Shown: positions 45,288-58,061, counted from the first letter of the stretch. The stretch is 64,000 bases of DNA from Nicotiana tabacum (GCF_000715075.1 NC_134084.1:98870411-98934410), one strand, 5' to 3'. The notes: generated from the sequence alone by a model not told the origin. A program made the numbers and translations.

Positions 45288-47262
45288 CACATTTCTTCTT
45301 CATGAAGAACACAAAAGAAAAACCCTAGAGAAAGGAGGAAGAACCAGCCACTTGAGTTGTTTCCACGCACCACCACAACGCCGAACACCTCTCCGCCAAC
45401 CATCCTCCATAGCTGCAAGCTTCATCGTCTTCTTCAACCAAGATGCAACAACCAGTGATGTTGTTCTGTCCTAACGACCACAGCCCCACCTCCGTCGGAA
45501 TCTGGTAAACCAGCGGCCATGGTTTGAACTACCGACGACCAACCCAACGACCACCCTTCGCCGCTGCTTTCTTCTTCACCCTCTCCAACACCAACAACCA
45601 CAACACACAAAAACTTACTAAGAACTTCCTCCCAACACCCATCTCTGAAAATTGTCACCTCAAAACTGTCCCCATTTTTCGAGTCGAGTTTGTCGCAAGG
45701 TTCTGATTCGAGTCGAGGTTCCGGCGAGTTTGTTGACGTTGTATTCCTTTGCACGAGTTTCTCATATAATTACATATCTGAAATTGTTTTACTTAAGGTT
45801 CATTTCTACTCTAAATCTTTAGTTTGCGCATATTTTTGTTTTGTTTAATGTGCTGACTTTTATATTGCTTGTTCCCATTTTAATTTCTATGTGGTAAATT
45901 GTTATTAGTTTGAGATCTTTAGCTTGTGATGATAAATAGTTTAATTGATATAATTCTGTTTCAAATTAGTTTGGCTTAGAATTGAGTAAAAGTTTATAAT
46001 CTTTTATGTAAACCAGAACTTGCAAGATTAATAATGGGTTGTCTTACCATATTGGCTTTTAGATGAGATGATTGGGCCATTCTAGGTTTTGGATTTGGAT
46101 TGCTTGAGTTAATGGTTGATTTTAAAATTTTTGTTGCCAAGTTTTTTTGTTGGTTGGATTACTGCCAAGAATCTTGAAATATAAGTTTCATTTTTGTCAG
46201 CCCATTAAATTTTGATAAATTGAACAGTGACTGTCAATAACATACACAAATAAGAAAATCAAGGGAGCTTTGATTCTGGAGTGCTGCATATTTGTAATGA
46301 TTCCAAAATTTCATCTCAAAATGCCGCGAGGCCGTAGTATACAATTCCAAATGTGATTCTTTGCAATATAGTGGCCGAATACTGTTGTTCCACAATTTTA
46401 AATCCCTAATTCTTGGCCTCGCAATAATCTCAGAATTAATTTTAGGAAAATCATGAACATCCGTAAATTGCTTTAATTGAGTACAAATTTTTTAAAAATG
46501 AATTGAGATGTGCCATACCAAATACGACCCATAACTCATGGTCCTCATAAATTAGATTAAGAGCTAACATTTGTAGTTGCTATAGTTAAATACATTCTCT
46601 TTAAAAAGAAAAAGGTTTGTGGTGTGCCATCCATAAATTAGATCATCCATGGACCTCACAAATATTGTAACTTAGATATTAAAAATGAATCTTCGTAGTT
46701 GATTTAGGCACACTACATCAATTATCATGGCTACGGGTACGGTTCCCGAGACATAGTTGTGATTTGTAATTGCTAAAATCCAGGTGTACATTTCATGTGA
46801 CCCGATTCTAATTTTCAACAAGGTTAAATAGAACGTATCGTGAACCACGAGTGCATTTCATGTAGCGTGGCTTACGATGTGTTTTAAATAACCTTGAACT
46901 TTTCCCGAAATATTGAAAGCGGTTAAAAAGTTAAAAAATGCACAATAGGTTTAGAACGTGTAAAAATCAGTTAATTAGGCCAATAATAATAGTTGAGCGA
47001 CTGTGCTAAAACCACGGAACTCGGGAATGCCTAACACATTCTCCCGGGTTAACAGAATTCCTTACCCGGATTTCTGTGTTCGCGGACCATAATTAGAGTC
47101 AAATTTTTCTCGATTCGGGATTCTAAACTGGTGACTTAGGACACCATACATTATCCCAAGTGGCGACTCTGAATAAATAAATACATCCTGTTTCAATTGT
47201 CACTTAAATTGGAAAAAATCCTTTATACCCCTTCCGGGGTGGTAGAAAAAGGAGGTATTACA
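45288..47262 (+). repeat. Ogre-B 5' LTR, right part
   Basis: Carries the conserved Ogre U5-like block (GCTAAAACCACGGAACTCGG, GGTTAACAGAATTCCTTA, CAAGTGGCGACTCTGAAT) and two GTGTGCCAT...CATGG(A/T)CCTCA repeats, ending GTATTACA. Open frames here are short and not conserved with the other LTRs. Confidence 0.75.
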
Positions 47263-49869
47263 GCTATGACGACTCTGTTGGGGACAAAAACCCAGAATTT
47301 ATGGTTCAAGGTTCAGAATTCGAGCTTAGAATATCTGTTATAGTTGGCTTTATTTATTATCTGATTTTTACGTGTTTGAGCCTAATGTGCTAAATGTCAC
47401 TTTTTACCGCTTTGATATTGTTTGATTTGTATATAAATTATTACGAAACCATCCTCTCTCTGAGTCTTATAAATCATCAGGGAAATGTGCACTTTGTGTG
47501 ACTTCTCTTCTGTTAGAGTCATATCCCAATTTTAGAATAAGGTTCGGACAAGTTGCAAAGCCGGTGAAGCTTCTGCATTCCCGGTACGCTGCCCCTCCTC
47601 GGCGCGAGCTGCCCGCTCGGGTAAGCCAGGTCTAGAGCAAATAAACCCAGGTTTTAAACCTAGAATAACATTGCCTAATGCTGGATCCCTAGTAGGAACA
47701 TTTGTTTGCATCACGTGCATTTGACTTAGGGGACTCAACACAGGGGTTGGGTCCGTCTAGGACAAGTGTACCCAAAAATAAAAGACCATCCTGATGCATC
47801 CTAATATGCTACATGTTACAATCTTCAAGGGTAAAATGGGTCATTTGGCGGACCAATGATGTTTGAGGGTAAATGAGAAAGAAAGATATTGAGGTAAAAA
47901 AAAAATAAAACAAGTAGGGCCCATTTATGTTTTTCTTTCACTTTTCACAATTTTTTTAAGGAAAAGACCAAAAAAAATCCAAAAAAAATTTGCACTTTCC
48001 CGTCATTTTTTTTTCAAACAAAAAAAAATCAAAAAAAGAAGAGGAAAACAAAATCCAAAAAGAGTTTACAAGTTTCATCATTTTTCAAAAAGACAAAAAA
48101 TATATTTTCTCTAAATTAGTTATATTTTTAATTCTTGCCCGTTTCCAATCTGCCTGAACTACTCATACCCGATTCTCTTCTTTTAGGGCGTGATATGTAG
48201 GCAACCCACATAGGATCCGGTCTTCCTAGTGAGTTTAGATTCTTGGCTTCACGGGGTCTTAGCCAAATCTTACATTTTTAGCCACATATGTTAATTTTAG
48301 AAAAATAGTCACAACCATGTCTTGCATTGTCTAGTAGGGATGTTATTGTCTCACATAATGTTGGTTTAAGTTTTTTCATACAGGTGTGGATCTACTTACC
48401 GGAGTTTGAGCATGATAGACACCCCAGGATCATCCAGTCAGGATCGCTTATTCACGAGTTGCTTAAGAAGTTTTTTGTTTCTATTTTTTATGTTTTGAGT
48501 CTGTTTTTCTTTTTGTGTCGTCTTTTACCTTCTAGTTTTCTACAGTAATGTCGCATTTTTTGTTATTGTACTTTCTATTTTGTATTTGAAAAAGTGTGTT
48601 ATTACTCAAAAATCCAAAAAAATAAGAGATTTTGCGTTTTATATTTCCGTTAGAAGTTTTCTTTAGAATACTAATTCTAGAAATGAAAAAAAATCATTTG
48701 AGGTGGTTTTCCTTAGGAAATTAATATTTAGAGCTCAAAATAAAATAAAAGTTGCTTTTATATTTCCTTTAATATATTAAGACTAAAAATTCAAAAAAAA
48801 AGAGAATTTTCTTGTAGTACCTCTTTAAAAATTTTCTTTTAAGATATTAATTCCAAAAATCAAAAAAAGATTTTCTTTTGAGGTCTTCTTTTGGGAAATT
48901 AACGAAAAATAAAAAAACAAAATTTCTTTTATTTTCACTAGAATTTTAGGGTATTGTACATAGAAAAAAAACATACTTTATCTTTTGTTTATTTTCAGAG
49001 TTTCTCCCTTTAGATAATCAAAAACTGAAATCCAACATTTTTTTTTATCTTTTTCATTCCTTGTTTCGAAATCTTTCTTCAGGATATCAAGTGAAAATTC
49101 AAAATAATTTTTTTTTTGTTTATTCTTTAGATTTCCTTCCTAAAAAAAAGAATCAAAAAATATTTTTTTTTTCTTTTAGGGTTTTTTCCTTAATAATTTC
49201 TCATAGAGTATGTGTTTCAAAAAAGAAAAAAGATACATGCTCGTTTAAGCTTGAGTTTAGTATAGGTTATAGAACATTAAGTCTATAAAATTCAAAAAAA
49301 AAAGATTTGCTTCTTTTATTTCTCTTTTTTCATAAGAGTAGTCATTAAGGTAATAAAAAAAGAAAAAGAAAATGCGAACGTTAGTTTGCTTATTTTATTC
49401 CCGATCTTCCCGATCTACGCAAAGAAGTGATTCATGCGGCGTCATGATACGTAGACAACCTACATAGGGTTCGATCGAATCATTTTTTTATTAAAAGAAA
49501 AAAAAAGAAAAAAAGAGGTGAAATTATGGGATATGAAAAATGAAAGGAAATAAAAGAGTGATAATTAGAGAAAAAAAAGGGAAGGAAAATGAGCAAGCCA
49601 AGAAGTGCTAGAAAAGAAAGAAAAGAGAAGATTGAAATGAACAAAATTGGGATGATGCCAAGTGACCTTGTGACCCTAGAAGTCATTCTAGAACCGTTAA
49701 TTGTTGCTAGGTGCATTGCACGCAATGTGATATTTTAGTTGTTAAGTGCCTAATGTTAACAGGATGTCCCCATTTTGTTCCTTTTGTTATCTTCATTGAG
49801 CAGAATGGTGGTTGGTTTGTGGTTTAAGTAACTCATCCATACAACACAAGGTCAAAGAGCAAGGTAGTC
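47263..49869 (+). other. Ogre-B leader with PBS, conserved block and motifs M4 and M5; ORF1 missing
   Basis: PBS TGACGACTCTGTTGGGGA is at 47267-47284. The conserved leader block is at 47450-47810. Motif M4 is at 48154-48222 (GAACTAC ... GATATGTAGGCAACCC) and M5 at 49412-49475 (CTACG ... CGTAG; AACC/GGTT). Between them (48540-49380) lies AT-rich sequence with loosely repeated A-run and TTTTCTTT words at ~90-bp spacing. The ORF1 expected between M4 and M5 is absent. An A/G tract at 49495-49640 follows M5. Confidence 0.6.
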
Positions 49870-51392
49870 ATGGCTAGCAAAGATTTGGACACAGGGGTTA
49901 TTGATCCGTCTAAGAGAATTGTTGAATCAGAATCTGAGTTGAAAGAAGAGGTCTTAAGGTTGAAAGGACAGATAACCGAAATATACCAAGCCTGGATTAG
50001 TGGGCGTCCCCCCACCATCAGTTCCCACTAACTACACTGAAAGCCTTGTCACCATTCCGCCACTGTCACAAGTCCAGGATATCTTCCCACAACCTTTTCA
50101 CACTCTACCTCCCAGAACCATCTCATATCCCGCTCCTTTGACCACTCATGTTTTTGTAGCTCATCCACCTGCTACCTTTCCTCGATTTTCTAGCGAGACT
50201 GTGTTCAAAATCCCCGATGCCCAGCACTATGCTCCAAAACCAATTTTCAAGGTCTCAGGTCCATACTCTTACGCTCCTCATTTTAAGCCGCTTAGTGAGA
50301 CTGCAAAGCTTGCTAAGACAGTGGAGTAAGATGAGATATCCAGAAAGCTAAAAGGATTTAAAATACCAAAGTTTAACTTGTATGATATGCGTGGAGATCC
50401 AGTAGCCCATCTGAGGGGTTATTCAAGTGAAATGAGAAGTGTTGGCGGGAAAGATGAGCCGCTGACGGCGTATTTCAGTGAGAGCCTGACTGGGGCAGCT
50501 TTTGGAATGGCATACTCGTCAAGATGTCAGTAAGTAGCATACATGAGATGACATGGCTCAAGATTTTGTGTGACACTTTCAGTACAATATAGACATTGTC
50601 CCAGACCGCTTCTCCCTATCTTAGATGGAAAAGAAACCCAAGGAAAGTTTTAGGGAATTTTGGTTCAGATGAAACGAACAAGTTGCTCGGGACAACCCTC
50701 CCATTGATAGAAAAGATGTTGCTAAGTACCGCCAACGACAGGATCTAGTGGGCATTCCTGCTAAATGCTTTCAGCCTCAATACCGACCCCATGAACATCC
50801 CTGAGCTCCACATAATCCACCTCAGTATTATCCTCCGAACAATGTCTGGTCATCTGTCCAACCACCGGGTCATTCCTCATGGCGAGCGCCAACGCCGCAT
50901 AATGCACTTTTGCCTTCACAGCATTTTCGAGCATCCAACAACTCTAGAAAACTGGGGCATGGAGGGAAACAAAGGCAAAGAAATAGTTTCACGTCAATCG
51001 GAAAATCCAATACAAGCCTATTTGAAAAGTTAAAACACTCTGGCCTGATTGAGCCGCTCATCGGCAATACTCCGAACCCATATGCAAATAGTTTTGATCC
51101 TACTGTACGATGCATGTACCATTCTAATGTCCAAGGTCATAGAATTGAAGATTGTCGTGCTTTGAAAAGGGAAATAGAAAAAATGATTCAAGAAGGGATA
51201 ATTGTGATCCAGAACAGTTACACCCAGCATATCACGCAGAATCCTTTACCTGTACATAATTATGCACACTCTGTGGGGACGATGCGTGGTGACAGGGAGC
51301 ATGAGAATTCTCTTGGGAACTTGCTGACTAAAGTTAATAATATTGAAATTGGTAATGGTTTCGGTAATATTGATGTGGAACTCAGTGGCTAA
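49870..51392 (+). pseudogene. Ogre-B gag, decayed
   Basis: Starts MASKDLDTGVIDPSK at 49870 with a predicted coiled coil (ESELKEEVLRLKGQI). It frameshifts near 50010 into a Pro/Ser/Thr-rich frame, ending KTVE at a TAA. It then continues (after 50330) as FKIPKFNLYDMRGDPVAHL and LTAYFSESLTGAA with several stops. The last segment (50910-51390) contains CMYHSNVQGHRIEDC (C-x2-H-x5-H-x4-C) followed by LKREIEKMIQEG. No protease or pol follows. Confidence 0.7.
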
Positions 51393-54300
51393 GATGTCGA
51401 GCTTGGTAATTGGAAAGACGCTCTTTTCTTGGCTAGCCAGGGAGAAATTTTGGTGGTTTATTTTGTTGTCATTTCTGTTGTCCGGGTTATTTCAGGGTTG
51501 TAATCCGGATATTGTCTTGTGACTCAAACCCTTCTATCCTTTTATTGTGCCTGGTTTATTTAGTCGTAGTAACTCGTTTAGTGTTGTCTAGGTTTGTTCC
51601 AGGGTTGTAACCCCAGTTTAGTTTGCTTGTTTTGTTGTTCGAACCGTTTCACCGTCTGTCTAATGCAATTTCCCGTCTTCTGTTATTTCTAGTCATTTTT
51701 TATTTAGTTCTCTTCTCTTTTTATAGTTCTTTTCATGCTAGCTCTAGTGACATGACACGCACACATAATTCTAGGTTTGGTTTCAAAAGTTAGTTTAATC
51801 ATAGAGCAATGAAACAATTTTGAAGATGATAGGAATACTTGAGGGAAATAAGTACAGATTTGGACATTTTGAGATCACTTGAAGCCCGAACCATGTGAAA
51901 CTGGGGCATATAGTTTGGAAAGTTAATGGGACGACAAGAATTTGTTACAAGAGAGTGCGTCCCAACAATTTGAAGCAAGAAACTTTGAGCTCAAGTGCAT
52001 CTCAATTTACAAGATAAAGTCAAGAAAGTTTTCTCCGAATTGATGAAGGATATCCATTGTGAAGAGGAAATCACCCAACAAGGGTTATGTACTTGACAAG
52101 GCACTAAAGAAAAGTGGAAGGCATATCAATCTTCAATTTTCATCCTCAAGTTGCATGTGTTGTACTTGGCATTTTCAAGGATTGGGAGGCCCTCTTTCAG
52201 CTACCCAAACACTTATACCATTCGATACCCTTTTGAGCCTGTACTAATTTCTTCGACCTCCCCTCTTTTGGAATCAAGTTAGAGTCATACGGAAAAAAAA
52301 ATCATGTCCACATAGGTTAATTTTAGAAAGTTCATTCCAAAAGGAAAATTCAAAAAAAAAAAAGAGAAGAGAAAATTAGAGATAAAGAAAAAAAAGGGAA
52401 AAAGAACAAAAAAGAAGAAAAACAAAGAAGAAAAAGGGGAAAAGAAAAATAGTAACAAAAGTAGTCTTGTGAACTACGTTTGACCTGATTCTTGTCACCA
52501 CAAGATACGTAGGCAGCCTTACGGTTCAGTCATACTAAATAGAATATTTCATAATCCCACAAAGTTAAGAGTGGGGTGATTTTTCTTAGAATCAAATTCC
52601 CTTGTTTTAGAAATTAGGGTAAAGTTTTGAAATGGATTTCAAAAGTTGAAAATAAATTAACCCTGTTGTCTTAGTTATTTTGAGCGTTTATGATATCCTT
52701 TCTTTCTAACCCTGTCCAAAAGCCACATTATAATCCAAAAAAGACCACCCACATAATCTTTGAGAGTGTTGAGTTTAGACATGCCAAGAGTATATGATGT
52801 TTTTACCATGGTTAATGCCTTGTCATCTGCAGAATCAGAGGAAATAAGAAGAAAAGAACAAAATGAGAGAGTCTTATTGGTGAAAACTTTCAGGCACCAT
52901 AAGGCGATGGTGAATTGAGAGAAAGAACAAAATGAGAGAGGCTTGATGGTAAAAATCCTTCGGGCACTACAAGTCGAATAAGGATCGTGAATCAGATTGG
53001 ATAATCGGATCATTGAAGCCCAGTTTCATGGTTTAGGGGTATAACAAGAGTTGAACATCAGACTTGCTTGACAGATTAGGCCACAGGTGCATGTCATGGT
53101 CATTAGAGTTGGTATCCACATCTGATAAGTGTCTACTTTGTAGTTTTCTTGTTAGGAATCATCTCTTTCCATTGTCCTTTACTCTGTTCCTTTGTCTTGT
53201 TTACTTCCTCTTCCTAAGTCTATTTGGTCAGAACAAGTGAGAAATGACTTCAAAATTTGCCACCAGCTTTCCAATTGCACAAAACAGGATCTGGCTAACA
53301 CATCAAAGTGGCATAAGTCATGAAAGAACAGCATGCGCACTGAGTTGGCAAAAATCAACGTGCTTTGGGATTCATGTGAAATGCAAAGGTTTGGTATATG
53401 TCAATTCATGAACAGTGCAACAGATCGAGGATGTTGGGTGAATGGATCAAAGGTATTTTCTGTGATAAGGTTGATAGAGAAAGTGGTTAACCAATGACAA
53501 GCAAGGTCTTCCAAGCGGGAACCAAAGTTATCATGACAAGTGAAGGAGCAGTAGACCTCAAGGCCAAGGCTGGTGGTTTAAGTCAGGGTGGGTGGCAATT
53601 GACGTGCTTTGGGATTCATGTGAAACACAAAGGTTCAGTATATGTCAATGCATGAGCACAATGCAACAGATGAATGGTATTGGGTTTGAACGGATCAGAG
53701 GTATTTTCCGTGATAAGAGTGACAGAGAAAGTAGTCAGTCAATAAACAGGCAAGGTCTTTCGAGTTGAAATCGAAATTATCATGGGAAGTGAAGGAGCAA
53801 TCGCCCTCAAAGTCAAGGCCACAAACCAACCACCATGTTAAACTCACAAGTTTCTTTGTTTGAAATAGGGATGAAGACTATGTCCAAATCAAAGCTTGGA
53901 AGCTTGAATTTTTCAAATGTCGTGCCCAAATTATGTCAGCACAAAGGTGGTTTGAGAAGGGGAAAGAAATTTGTTCGATCTGCAGGAACCCTCCATGAGG
54001 AAAAGTATGGTTCAGGGGCAAGGAGTTTTGTTCGTTCTGCAGAGATCCTCCAGGAAGAGAGCGCGGCTCAGGTAAGTTCATTCTCGGCTTCTCAGGACCC
54101 TCATGGATAATGAGACTTAATTTAAAATTTTCAGGGCCCTCCTGGATAATGGGATTTATATTTTCTTAAAAAAAGGTTCTCAAGACCCTCCTGGATAATG
54201 GGACCTAGTTAAATTTCAAAACCTTCATAGATAACAAGATTTAGCGTAAGTTCTACTTTGGGGAAGTATAATCTAGCTTTTAAAGTTTTTCACTTTTGAA

Positions 54301-54439
54301 ATGAGACTTGGTTTGAAATTTTTCAGGATAAGGGAATTTAGCTTAGAACTTATTTTGATAACAAGAATTGGTTAACACTCACAGTGTTCCCAATATCAAA
54401 CTGAGGCAGAAAAATTTCTTTTGTTTTGTCTGTTTTGTT
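51393..54439 (+). other. Ogre-B noncoding 3' region with hairpins, motif M6 and a ~243-bp duplication
   Basis: A hairpin with CCGGGTTA (51483-51490) and TAATCCGG encloses TTTCAGGGTTG, and a related one (GGTT ... CAGGGTTGTAACC) is at about 51591-51613. An A/G tract (52350-52470) precedes motif M6 at 52481-52527 (CTACGT/ACGTAG; AGCC/GGTT). A ~243-bp tandem duplication starts at 53357 and 53600 (GTGCTTTGGGATTCATGTGA in both). At 54090-54260, CCTCCTGGATAATGGGA-like words repeat. I see no gene. Confidence 0.55.
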
Positions 54440-56530
54440 GCAATCAGACGCCCACTTGGAGAATAAAGGAAAACAACTCAAGTTTCAAGGGAAAGCGGGT
54501 CATGTTCAGCAGTCAGGCGCCCACCTGGAGAACAAGGGAAAACAGCTCAAGTTTCAAGAGAAGATAGTTCGAGTTCAGCAATCAGGCACCCACCTGAAGA
54601 AACAAGGGAAGACAGGTCAAAGAAAAGCAGTTTCAAGAAGAGGACAATTCAGGTTCAGCAATCAGGCACCAACCTGGAAAACAAGAGAAGACAGTTCAAA
54701 GGAAAAGCAGTCTCAAGAGAAAGAAGTTAAGTTTTGGCAATCAGGTGCCCATTTGGAGAACAAAAGGAAGATGTCACAAGTTCAAAGGAAAGCGGATAAA
54801 GTTCAGCAATAAGGCGCCCACCTAGAGAGCAAGGGAAAATGGTGCAAGTTTCTAGGGAAAATAGTTCCAAGTAGCAAGAGAAGATGGTTCAAGTGTCTGC
54901 AATCAGGCGCCCACCTGGAAAACAAGGGAAAATAATTCAAGTTTCAGAGGAAAGGAAATACAATTCAAATGTTGGTAATCAGGCACCCAACTGGAGAACA
55001 AAGGGAAAGCAGCAACGTTTAAAGGAAGACGGTTCAAGTTCAGCAATCAGGAGCCCACCTGGAGAACAAGGAGAAACAATTCAAGTCTCAAGGAAAAACA
55101 GTAAAGTTTTGGCAACCAAGCACCCCCTAGAGAACAAGGGAAAACATGTCAAGTTTCAAGGAAAAGCAGTTCAAGTTTTGGCAATTAGGTGCCCACCTGG
55201 AGAGCAAGGGAATACAGTTCAAGTTTTGGCAATCAGGCACCCACCTGGAGAGCAAGGGAATACAGTTCAAGTTTTGGCAATCAGGCGCCCACCTGGAGAG
55301 CAAGAGAATACAGTTCAAGTTTTGGCAATCAGACGCCTACCTGGAGAGCAAGGGAATACAGTTAAACTTTTGGCAATCAGGCGCCCACCTGGAGAGCAAG
55401 GGAATACAGTTCAAGTTGTGGCAATCAGGAGCTCACCTGGAGAGCAAGGGAATACAGTTAAAGTTTTGGCAATCAAGCACCCACCTAGAGAACAAGGAAA
55501 GCAGTTCAAGTTTCAAAGGAAGACAACATAGGTTTCAAGGGAAAACAGTTTAAAGTAACAAAGGGAATACAATTCAAGTTTTGGTAATCAGGCACCCCCC
55601 CTGGAGAACAAGGGAAAACATGTCAAGTTTTGAGGAAAAGCAATTCAAGTTTTGGCAATCAGGCGCCCACCTGGAGAGCAAGGGAATATAATTAAAGTTT
55701 TGGCAATCAAGCGCCCACCTGGAGAGCAAGGAAATACAGTTCAAGTTTTGGCAATCAGGCGCCCACCTGGAGAGCAAGGGAATACAGTTAAACTTTTGGC
55801 AATCAGGCGCCCTCCTAGAGAGCAAGGGAGTACAGTTCAAGTTTTGGCAATCAGATGCCCACCTGGAGAGCAAGGAAATACAGTTAAACTTTTGGCAATC
55901 AGGCGCCCACCTGGAGAGCAAGGGAATATAGTTCAAGTTTTAATTTTCACGACCCTCCTGGATAATGGGATGAGTTTTAAGTCTCTCTTAGATAACAAGA
56001 TTCAACAGAAGTCATACCTTTAGAAGATATAATGTAGCTTTGAAACAGGCATTTTACTAGAAGTTTTCAGGATCCTCCTGGATAATGGGATCTAGCTTTT
56101 AAATTCTTATAGATATTTGGTAGCATGATTCAATTAACACTCACGGATATGCCCGACTACCAAACTGGGGCAGAAAATTTTCTTTTATTCTGTCTATTTT
56201 GTGGAAGTCAGGTGCCCATCTGAAGAGCAGGGAAGGCCAGCACTAGTTTCAAAGAATAGAAAGCAGTTCATACCCAGGCAATCAGGAACCCGCCTGGAGA
56301 AACAAGGGAGGACAAGTCAAAGAAAAGTAGTTTCAAGAAGAAGACAGTTCAAGTCAAGCAATCAGGAGCCCACCTGGAGAGCAAGGGAATACAATTCAAG
56401 TTTTGGCAATCAGGCGCCCACCTGGAGAGCAAGGGAATACAGTTAAACTTTTGGCAATCAGGCGCCCACCTGGAGAGCAAGGGAATACAGTTCAACTTTT
56501 GGCAATCAGGCGCCCACCTGGAGAGCAAGA
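54440..56530 (+). repeat. Ogre-B tandem array, 48-bp unit
   Basis: Regular units at about 55160-55500, 55640-55945 and 56360-56530 contain GGCAATCAGGCGCCCACCTG then GAGAGCAAGGGAATACAGTT and a CAAGTTTT link. The period counts to 48 bp. The left part (54440-55130) is looser, with longer and more variable spacers. Two interruptions (about 55946-56200) carry CCTCCTGGATAATGGGAT. Because 48 is a multiple of 3, long frames stay open on both strands (for example AIRRPPGEQGNTVQVL repeats); these are repeat artefacts, not genes. Confidence 0.88.
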
Positions 56531-56578
56531 TCTCCTTCTTCTTCTTCTTCTTCTTTCTTCTTTCTTCTTCTTCTTCTA
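56531..56578 (+). repeat. CTT microsatellite
   Basis: A run of CTT/CTTT units interrupts and ends the 48-bp array. Confidence 0.9.
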
Positions 56579-56626
56579 CGGAGAAACAACATTTTTCCAG
56601 AAGCATTATATGTATCAATGTTCTTC

Positions 56627-56729
56627 AGTTTAATACTTTCATTTGCAAAAAGGTAAATCTGACAAGGTCTTTTTATAATTTGTTTTCTAGTTGCCTTGTC
56701 TATGTCGATTCAAATGAAAGTATTAAACT
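56627..56729. repeat. Perfect 19-bp inverted repeat with 65-bp loop
   Basis: AGTTTAATACTTTCATTTG (56627-56645) is exactly complementary to CAAATGAAAGTATTAAACT (56711-56729). It could be a very short MITE-like relic or a hairpin. Flanks show no convincing duplication. Confidence 0.7.
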
Positions 56730-56799
56730 AGAAAATGACTAAATCGAGGGGAATACACTAAAGTCAATTATAGAAGCATTATATTAATTCTCCATGTTA

Positions 56800-57165
56800 A
56801 TATACCCTACAACATGCTGAAGTTAATCCAAGGTTGAAAAGAGCAAGGCTGCAGAGACTAATATGCCGAAGAGGCCTGCAGCATGCTGAAGTTAATCAAA
56901 TATAGAGAGCTGAAGTTTTCCAGTTACAACACAAAAACTTCAGCTCTAGAGCTGAAGTTTCCAAGTTACACTACAAAAACTTCAGCTCTAGAGCTGAACT
57001 TCAGGCCCGACTACTAGAATGCTGAAGTTTTGCGTGATTGGCTTTGATACTTCAGCCCCGTGTGCTGAAGTTATGCAAAAAAGTGGGTACGCTTGTAATT
57101 TTTTTTGCAAAGCGGGCACAAGTTAAAATGTGACACAAAAAACGGGTATAGATGCAAATGCACCG
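56800..57165. mobile_element. CTTCAGC TIR element, copy 2 (5'-diverged or truncated)
   Basis: 57002-57165 matches the right end of the element at 4981-5150 (GCCCG(T/A)CTACTAGAATGC, TTGCAAAGCGGGCACAAG, GGGTATAGAT). Upstream are two near-identical palindromes centred on CTCTAGAG, 26 bp at 56935-56960 and 18 bp at 56981-56998, both made of CTTCAGCTCTAGAGCTGAA-type sequence. No left inverted repeat was found. Confidence 0.55.
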
Positions 57166-58061
57166 CTAATAGTACACTATGGAAAAATTCACTAAATAAT
57201 ACAAATTGCTAACTTAACAGGTTCCGGGCCATTTCTTACGAGTAGTATATAGATTGACTCTTTGGATAAGACTTAACTCTTTTACTACTAATTAAACTCT
57301 TAATTGGTGTGTTGATATTGTGAGCACGTGATTTTTGTTTTCGCACGACAATCGCTCCAAAAAGAAATAAAAAAAAATATAATTGGCCCTGCTGTACAAT
57401 TTCGGATTTTCTGTGCGGCACCTTGTTGATTTATTTGTGACTTTGGCCCATTTTTATTTATTTACTTTATTAAAATAAAATTCAAAAATATATGTGTCCT
57501 GCATAATTCAAACCGTAATCCGGTCGTTAAATAGAAAATCATGAATAGGCATTTTTCGTCCGTGATTTTATTTGGTTTGACTTTACCTGTTTTGAAATAT
57601 TTTAGTGTGTGTGCAAATAATTGTATTGAGTGTGTATTTAATTTTAATTTGATTTTTTGGCTTAGTTTTGTTTTAAAATAAATAAGAAAAAGGAAATAAA
57701 TAAATAAAAAAATAAAAAAATAAAAAAAATAAAGAAAGGACCCCTTCCCTTCCGGACTTGGGCCAATTTTAACAAAATTGGCCCAAACAAACAGCCCAAG
57801 ACCCAGGCCTTCCCGGTCCAGGCCACCTGATGCCCAGGACGTCCAAACGACGTCGTTTGAGTCGTGCCTGATCTGGGCCGTTGATCTCAGAGTGATTAAC
57901 GGCCAAGATCAATTCCCCATAACCCATCAATAAACCCGACCCATCTTACCCGGACCGACCCCAACCCTTTACCCTTGAAACGACACTGTTCCACTTAAGC
58001 TATCAGATCCAGACCGTAGATCTAGATTGATCTAACGGTCGAGATCAATCCACCCATTAAC

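Larger units (their letters stand above)
33992..56530 (+). mobile_element. Ogre-B: internally deleted Ogre copy split by element E
   Basis: The 5' LTR begins TGTAGACATGTGATTTTTG at 33992 and ends GTATTACA at 47262, interrupted by element E. PBS TGACGACTCTGTTGGGGA is at 47267-47284. The leader, a decayed gag (49870-51392), a noncoding region with hairpins and motif M6, and the 48-bp array (to about 56530) follow. ORF1, protease, RT and integrase are absent, and no 3' LTR or PPT is visible before Ogre-C. Excluding E, about 11.9 kb remain. It inserted into the gag of element F. Its right end is uncertain and may lie beyond Ogre-C. Confidence 0.7.

Noticed and set aside
55127..56618. Long repetitive open frames on both strands (16-aa repeats)
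   Set aside because: They follow from a 48-bp period in a noncoding array, lack a conserved start, and are open in several frames at once.
56531..57319. 3' LTR of Ogre-B
   Set aside because: No LTR end sequence, PPT or conserved U5 block is present; the stretch is microsatellite, inverted repeat and the second TIR element copy.
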